Positions 60,451 through 64,000 of a stretch of 64,000 nt of DNA are shown in pieces (within the stretch, counting starts at the first letter, position 1; every line of letters begins with the position of its first letter). Source of the DNA: JANMJD01 sp963828405 (GTDB lineage Bacteria; Actinomycetota; Acidimicrobiia; Acidimicrobiales; Ilumatobacteraceae); the NCBI GenBank assembly GCA_963828405.1, contig CAWHEG010000031.1, positions 2,046,001-2,110,000 of the forward strand. Reading direction: 5' to 3'. The notes beneath the pieces are model-generated. The model did no database searches and was not told the origin of the DNA. It worked only from the letters and a program-made list of their open reading frames with translations. A program made the position numbers and the translations under genes.

Positions 60451-60810
60451 ATGATCGAGCGTCGCGACGGTTATCGGCTGTGGGTCGGCGGCCCGGTGCC
60501 GCCCGGCGCGGCCGGGATCACGCTGGGGCGCACGATCATCGTGCGGCGTGGCCACGAGACCTCGGGCTACCTGCTCCGTCACGAACTGGTCCACGTTCGT
60601 CAGTGGCGCCGGCATGGGCCCGTCGGCTTCGTCGTGCGCTACCTCGGGGCGTATTCCTGGGGGCGTCTGCGCCGCTTCGGCCATCGGGGCGCCTACCTTC
60701 GCATCCCGCTCGAGGTCGAAGCCGATTGGGTGGCGCGTCGCACCCTCGTCGACACCGAGACCCCGGCGACACCTGATCAGTCCCGAGGCGCGACCTCACA
60801 CCGCCGGTAG
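60451..60810 (+). CDS. Small HExxH metallopeptidase-like protein
   Basis: A 119-residue protein with LLRHELVHVRQWRRHGPVGF, a zinc-type HExxH in the DUF4157-like context HELVHVRQW, and a downstream Glu (EVEADWVARR) that could be the third ligand. No transmembrane helix. It may be a minimal peptidase domain or an inactive relative; no substrate. A GTG three bases upstream is an alternative start. Its TAG stop opens a TAGCCT hexamer. Confidence 0.72.
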   Translation: MIERRDGYRLWVGGPVPPGAAGITLGRTIIVRRGHETSGYLLRHELVHVRQWRRHGPVGFVVRYLGAYSWGRLRRFGHRGAYLRIPLEVEADWVARRTLVDTETPATPDQSRGATSHRR

Positions 60811-60813
60811 CCT
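60808..60813 (+). promoter_or_regulatory. -10 hexamer (TAGCCT) beginning in the previous stop codon
   Basis: The TAG of the HExxH gene is its first half; the comEA-like start is 78 bases on with its own Shine-Dalgarno (GGGGAGG). Confidence 0.35.
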
Positions 60814-60891
60814 GAGCGGCGGCTTCCCCCTGATGCCGATGCGTCAGGCGCCCGTCCGGGGCGCCCCGCGCCGCAGTGGGGAGGTCCGCCG

Positions 60892-61644
60892 TTGGAACTG
60901 TCACGGCCCCAGCCAGTCGTACCCGTACCCGAGCGCGTGCGGACCTGGATCGAGTGGATCGGCGTCGGGCGCGTCGTCGCCACCGCCGGTTCGTTCCTGA
61001 TCATCGCGGCCGGTTGCTGGTGGCTGCTCCATGCGCCGCCGCCGCCGATCGAGCGGAGCCTGCCGTATGCCGCCACGGCGTCGAGCGCAGCTGGTTCCGT
61101 CACGACGCTGGGTGCCCGCCCGGCGGGTCCCACCGCCGCGGTGTCGACCACGGCGCCGACCGCCGCGCCCCCCTCGCCGACGATCATCGTGCAGGTGGCG
61201 GGCGCCGTGCTCCGACCCGGCGTCTACCTGCTGCCCGCCGGCGCCCGCGTCCACCAGGTGATCGATGCGGCCGGGGGCGCCGGCGCCCAGGGTGACCCGG
61301 GTGCACTGAACCTCGCCGTCGCGCTCGCCGACGGCGACCGGGTCTACGTGCCCCAGCTCGGAGAGACGACCGAGCCGCCGGTCGTGGCCGCCAACGCCGG
61401 TTCGTCGTCGGTCGGGGGCGCCGTGCCGGGCGCCGGGGCACCCGGACCAACCGGGCCGATCGACCTCAACCGGGCGACCGCGGTCGAACTCGACGCCCTC
61501 CCCGGGGTCGGCCCGGCCACGGCGTCGGCGATCGTCGCCCATCGCGACGAGCACGGGCCGTTCGGCTCCGTCGACGATCTGCTCGACGTGCGGGGCATCG
61601 GCCCGGCGAAACTCGACGCCATCCGCCCGATGGTGACCGTATGA
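60892..61644 (+). CDS. comEA: ComEA-like DNA-binding competence protein
   Basis: A 250-residue protein. One helix (SFLIIAAGCWWLL, about residues 34-46), a Pro/Ala/Thr linker, then an SLBB domain (VQVAGAVLRPGVYLLPAGARV) and a C-terminal helix-hairpin-helix pair (IDLNRATAVELDALPGVGPAT and LLDVRGIGPAKLDAI). ComEA binds incoming DNA outside the membrane. The start is TTG, 7 bases after GGGGAGG. Followed by a comEC homologue. Confidence 0.88.
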   Translation: MELSRPQPVVPVPERVRTWIEWIGVGRVVATAGSFLIIAAGCWWLLHAPPPPIERSLPYAATASSAAGSVTTLGARPAGPTAAVSTTAPTAAPPSPTIIVQVAGAVLRPGVYLLPAGARVHQVIDAAGGAGAQGDPGALNLAVALADGDRVYVPQLGETTEPPVVAANAGSSSVGGAVPGAGAPGPTGPIDLNRATAVELDALPGVGPATASAIVAHRDEHGPFGSVDDLLDVRGIGPAKLDAIRPMVTV

Positions 61645-61668
61645 CCGGCGGGGGGCGACCGGCGCCGA

Positions 61669-62097
61669 TCAGAGCACGAGGCGATAGGCGACGACGAAGG
61701 CGACCGTCGCGCCCAGCCACACCGGGCCGGCCAGCCACAGGTACTCGCGCCACCAGTCCCGCCACGAGGCGACCACCCGGTGGGTGGCCCGCCGTGACGC
61801 CCACGCCCCGATGGCCAGCCAGAGAACCAGGCTGGTCGCTCCGGCCACCACATAGCGGGCCGGCCCGCCGGCCACGGGCACGCCGAGCAGCAGCATCGTG
61901 GGCGCAGCCATGGCGGTGAGCAGGAAGCCGCTCGAGCCGCGCACAGGGCTGCCTCCCCACCACAGCAGCAGCAGGCCGCCGACCAGCGCCGTCAGCGGAG
62001 CTGCCAATCCCATCAACGCCCCGAAACGGCGAAGCCGCCAGCGGTATTGGAGGTGCCCGCCCGGCACCGTCGGTGAGGGAGGACTCAACAGAGCCAT
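61669..62097 (-). CDS. Four-helix membrane protein of unknown function
   Basis: A 142-residue protein with a short basic start (HLQYRWRLRRFG) and four hydrophobic segments, among them LMGLAAPLTALVGGLLLLWW and VVAGATSLVLWLAIGAWA. No recognised family. TACGAT is 6 bases before the ATG. It runs antisense between comEA and comEC and overlaps the upstream part of the comEC frame region, so the comEC start is likely later. Confidence 0.65.
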   Translation of the reverse strand: MALLSPPSPTVPGGHLQYRWRLRRFGALMGLAAPLTALVGGLLLLWWGGSPVRGSSGFLLTAMAAPTMLLLGVPVAGGPARYVVAGATSLVLWLAIGAWASRRATHRVVASWRDWWREYLWLAGPVWLGATVAFVVAYRLVL

Positions 62098-62103
62098 CCC
62101 CCG

Positions 62104-62109
62104 ATCGTA
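62104..62109 (-). promoter_or_regulatory. -10 hexamer (TACGAT) of the small membrane protein gene
   Basis: Six bases before the ATG; leaderless pattern. Confidence 0.5.
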
Positions 62110-62158
62110 CGAGCATCGGGCGGCCGAACCACAACGACCGGGCTCCGACGCGCTGCTC

Positions 62159-63502
62159 GTGGCGGTCGCCGCGGCCTGCGCGACGGGAGCGGCGTGGGGA
62201 GGCCGCGCCCCGCTCCGGACGTTGATCGTCCCGGTGCTGGTGGGGATGCTCGGCGCCCTTCGGCGAGCGCCCCGATGGTGGTGGGTTCCGGTCGCCGGAG
62301 CAGTCGCCGCGTTCGGCGGCGCCCGTGCCGAGGACGGGCTGCGCTTCGAGGCGCGCGGTCCGGTCGCCGCGTGGGTCGAGCTGGTCGGCGACCCCGAACG
62401 GCGCGCCGGTCGCGTTTCGGTGGTGGTCCGCGTCGACGGCAAGCGCCTCCAGGTCGATCTCTACGGGTCGCGTGGACGGCGCCTCGAGACGATGTCGGCG
62501 GGGGACCGGGTGTGGGTCACGGGCAGGCTTTCCCCGCTCAGCCGGATCCAGGCGGCTCGCCTGGCCTCGCGTCACGTCGTCGGCCGGCTCGACGTCACCC
62601 TCGTCGGCGACACGGCCGACCCGCGGCCGGTGGCCCGGGCGGCCGATCGGGTGCGCCGCCTCCTCACCCGGGGCGCCTCACCGCTGCCGCCGATCGAACG
62701 GTCGTTGTTCCTCGGCCTGGTGATCGGCGACGATCGGGCCGAACCTGCCGATGTGGTGAGCGACTTCCGCCGCTCGGGTCTGTCGCATCTGACGGCGGTG
62801 TCGGGACAGAACATCGGGTTCCTGCTGGTGGCCTTCGGGCCGTGGCTGCGACGCCTTCGTCCCCGGGTCCGATGGGCCTCGACGCTCGCCCTGATCGGCT
62901 GGTTCGCGCTGCTCACGCGCTTCGAGCCGTCCGTGCTCCGGGCCGGGGCGATGGCGATGCTCGCCGCCACCGTGTTCTGGCGGGGATGGACGGCCACCCC
63001 GGTGCGCCTGCTCGCCCTCACCGTGATCGGCCTGACCCTGATCGACCCCTTGCTCTCCAGGTCCGTCGGCTGGTGGCTGTCGGTCGGGGCGACGGCCGGG
63101 ATCGCCGTGCTCGCCCGACCACTGGCCGACCGGTTGGCCGGCCCGCGGTGGTTCACCGAGCCGGCGGGCGCCTCGCTCGCCGCCCAGCTCGGGGTCATGC
63201 CGGTGGGGCTGCTGGTCTTCCATCGGCTCCCGTTGTTCGGGCTCGTCGCCAACCTCCTGGCCGGGGCACCGGCAGGCTTCGTGATGGTGTGGGGCATCCC
63301 CGCCGCGTTCGTCGGGGGGGCGGTGCCGTGGTTGGCGCCCGTCCTCCAGCTGCCAAGCCTGCTGGCCACCCGGTGGGTGCTGACCGTGGCCCGCGTCGTC
63401 GCAGCCGTCGAGCCGGACGGGGCCGCGTGGATCTCGGCCCCCGTTCACCTTGCGCTCGTGCTCCTGGTGATGTCGCGGGCGCGCCGTCCCGGTGAACGCT
63501 GA
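62159..63502 (+). CDS. comEC: ComEC/Rec2-family competence channel, short form
   Basis: A 447-residue polytopic protein. The ComEC core motif HLTAVSGQNIGFLLVAFGPWL is at about residues 212-232, followed by several helices and RSVGWWLSVGATAGIAVLA. The N-terminal soluble OB-like part (RVSVVVRVDGKRLQVDLYG) is present. The C-terminal metallo-beta-lactamase domain of longer ComEC proteins is absent; the frame ends right after the last helix. ComEC moves single-stranded DNA across the membrane. Start uncertain: GTG chosen; no other ATG, GTG or TTG lies in frame between the minus-strand gene start and here. Confidence 0.82.
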   Translation: MAVAAACATGAAWGGRAPLRTLIVPVLVGMLGALRRAPRWWWVPVAGAVAAFGGARAEDGLRFEARGPVAAWVELVGDPERRAGRVSVVVRVDGKRLQVDLYGSRGRRLETMSAGDRVWVTGRLSPLSRIQAARLASRHVVGRLDVTLVGDTADPRPVARAADRVRRLLTRGASPLPPIERSLFLGLVIGDDRAEPADVVSDFRRSGLSHLTAVSGQNIGFLLVAFGPWLRRLRPRVRWASTLALIGWFALLTRFEPSVLRAGAMAMLAATVFWRGWTATPVRLLALTVIGLTLIDPLLSRSVGWWLSVGATAGIAVLARPLADRLAGPRWFTEPAGASLAAQLGVMPVGLLVFHRLPLFGLVANLLAGAPAGFVMVWGIPAAFVGGAVPWLAPVLQLPSLLATRWVLTVARVVAAVEPDGAAWISAPVHLALVLLVMSRARRPGER

Positions 63503-63616
63503 TCGTCTCGACACGGTTCGATGACCCGGGTGCCGAGCGACACCCGATCGCCGGGCGTCGTCCCTGTCGACGGGGTGCAGGTCGTCGTCGGGCCTCCCCG
63601 ATCGCCAGCCGGCCAG

Positions 63617-63622
63617 TAACCT
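63617..63622 (+). promoter_or_regulatory. -10 hexamer (TAACCT) of holA
   Basis: Ten bases before the ATG. Confidence 0.45.
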
Positions 63623-63632
63623 CCTCGGTCCG

Positions 63633-64000
63633 ATGGCTGTCCACCTGTTGACCGGCGAGGACCAGACGCTGCTCTCCTCCGCGGTGGGCGAACTCACCAG
63701 GCGGCTCGTCGGCACCGGCGACCGCATGCTGATGGTCGACGACTTCGACGGCGACGACTTCGCGCTCGGGTCGGCCGTCGATTCGGCCCAGACCGCTCCG
63801 TTCCTCACCGACCGACGGGTGGTCGTCGTGCGCGGTCTCGGGCGATTCACCGCCGACGAGGTGGCGCCGCTGGTCGGCTACCTCGCCAATCCGCTCGAGA
63901 CCACCGACCTCGTGCTCGTCGGCGGGGGCGGCCGGTTGCCGAAATCGCTGACCGAGGCGATCAGGGCGGCGGGAGCCGTGGTCACGGCGACCGGCGCGCC
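63633..64000 (+). CDS. holA: DNA polymerase III delta subunit, N-terminal part (cut by window edge)
   Basis: The 122 codons visible read HLLTGEDQTLLSSAVGELT, then DSAQTAPFLTDRRVVVVRG and TTDLVLVGGGGRLPKSL, typical of HolA's AAA+ domain 1, which has no active Walker A. The delta subunit opens the sliding clamp in the clamp loader. Position after comEA-comEC is the conserved arrangement. The rest lies beyond the window. Confidence 0.88.
   Translation, partial: MAVHLLTGEDQTLLSSAVGELTRRLVGTGDRMLMVDDFDGDDFALGSAVDSAQTAPFLTDRRVVVVRGLGRFTADEVAPLVGYLANPLETTDLVLVGGGGRLPKSLTEAIRAAGAVVTATGA

Overview
The window is high-GC, densely coded chromosomal DNA from an actinobacterium. It holds F420 genes (cofE/cofD), an F420-type luciferase-like oxidoreductase, deazaflavin-type nitroreductase domains, DUF3499 and DUF5719 genes, and the order glycosyltransferase - DUF5719 - DUF3499 - phosphomannomutase - Trm112 - ahcY, which resembles the conserved fbiA-manB-sahH neighbourhood of Mycobacterium and Streptomyces. 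The lineage is probably Acidimicrobiia, such as an Ilumatobacter-like organism; this is inferred from gene content, with no marker comparison. I saw no rRNA, tRNA, CRISPR array, insertion sequence or phage gene.

Layout. 1-7351: an F420/glycosyltransferase operon on the minus strand, then gmd, a flippase and a secreted SpoIID-type protein with C-terminal R-[IL]-[LV]-D-[ST]-R repeats (envelope polysaccharide and wall). 7362-24607: a small coiled-coil protein, a large membrane GT2 with DUF5719 and thioredoxin-like partners, a decayed winged-helix gene, ftsH, DUF3499, a CAAX-type protease, a large membrane protein, phosphomannomutase, Trm112, a second repeat protein and ahcY. 24654-31154: an ECF sigma factor with a membrane-anchored binding-protein-like partner, followed by single metabolic genes. 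31201-36781: a methionine/SAM-cycle operon (ArsR-methyltransferase, metF, metH). 36881-49882: an aminotransferase, a nitroreductase-GH3 fusion, an SPFH protein, a five-gene amidohydrolase cassette, a UGA-containing (selenocysteine) glutathione peroxidase, two HAD enzymes, an epimerase and a second nitroreductase-like protein. 49899-64000: SDR, leuS, xth, an acyl-AMP ligase, an F420 oxidoreductase, PAC2, an APH-like kinase, a thioredoxin-TPR protein, a small HExxH protein, comEA, comEC and the start of holA.

Two genome-scale signals stand out. First, about twenty genes have a TANNNT -10 hexamer 6-10 bases before an ATG, GTG or TTG start with no room for a Shine-Dalgarno sequence, so leaderless transcription appears common. 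In several places the -10 begins inside the TAG or TAA stop codon of the previous gene. Second, three genes carry frameshifts (winged helix, ridA, leuS). Because leuS is essential, at least some of these may be assembly errors.

Most notable single items: a selenoprotein glutathione peroxidase whose in-frame UGA is followed by a hairpin with the same 10-base apical sequence as the E. coli fdhF SECIS; an 872-residue fusion of a deazaflavin-type nitroreductase domain to a GH3 glycosidase; and an ECF sigma factor translationally coupled to a transmembrane protein with an extracytoplasmic periplasmic-binding-protein fold.
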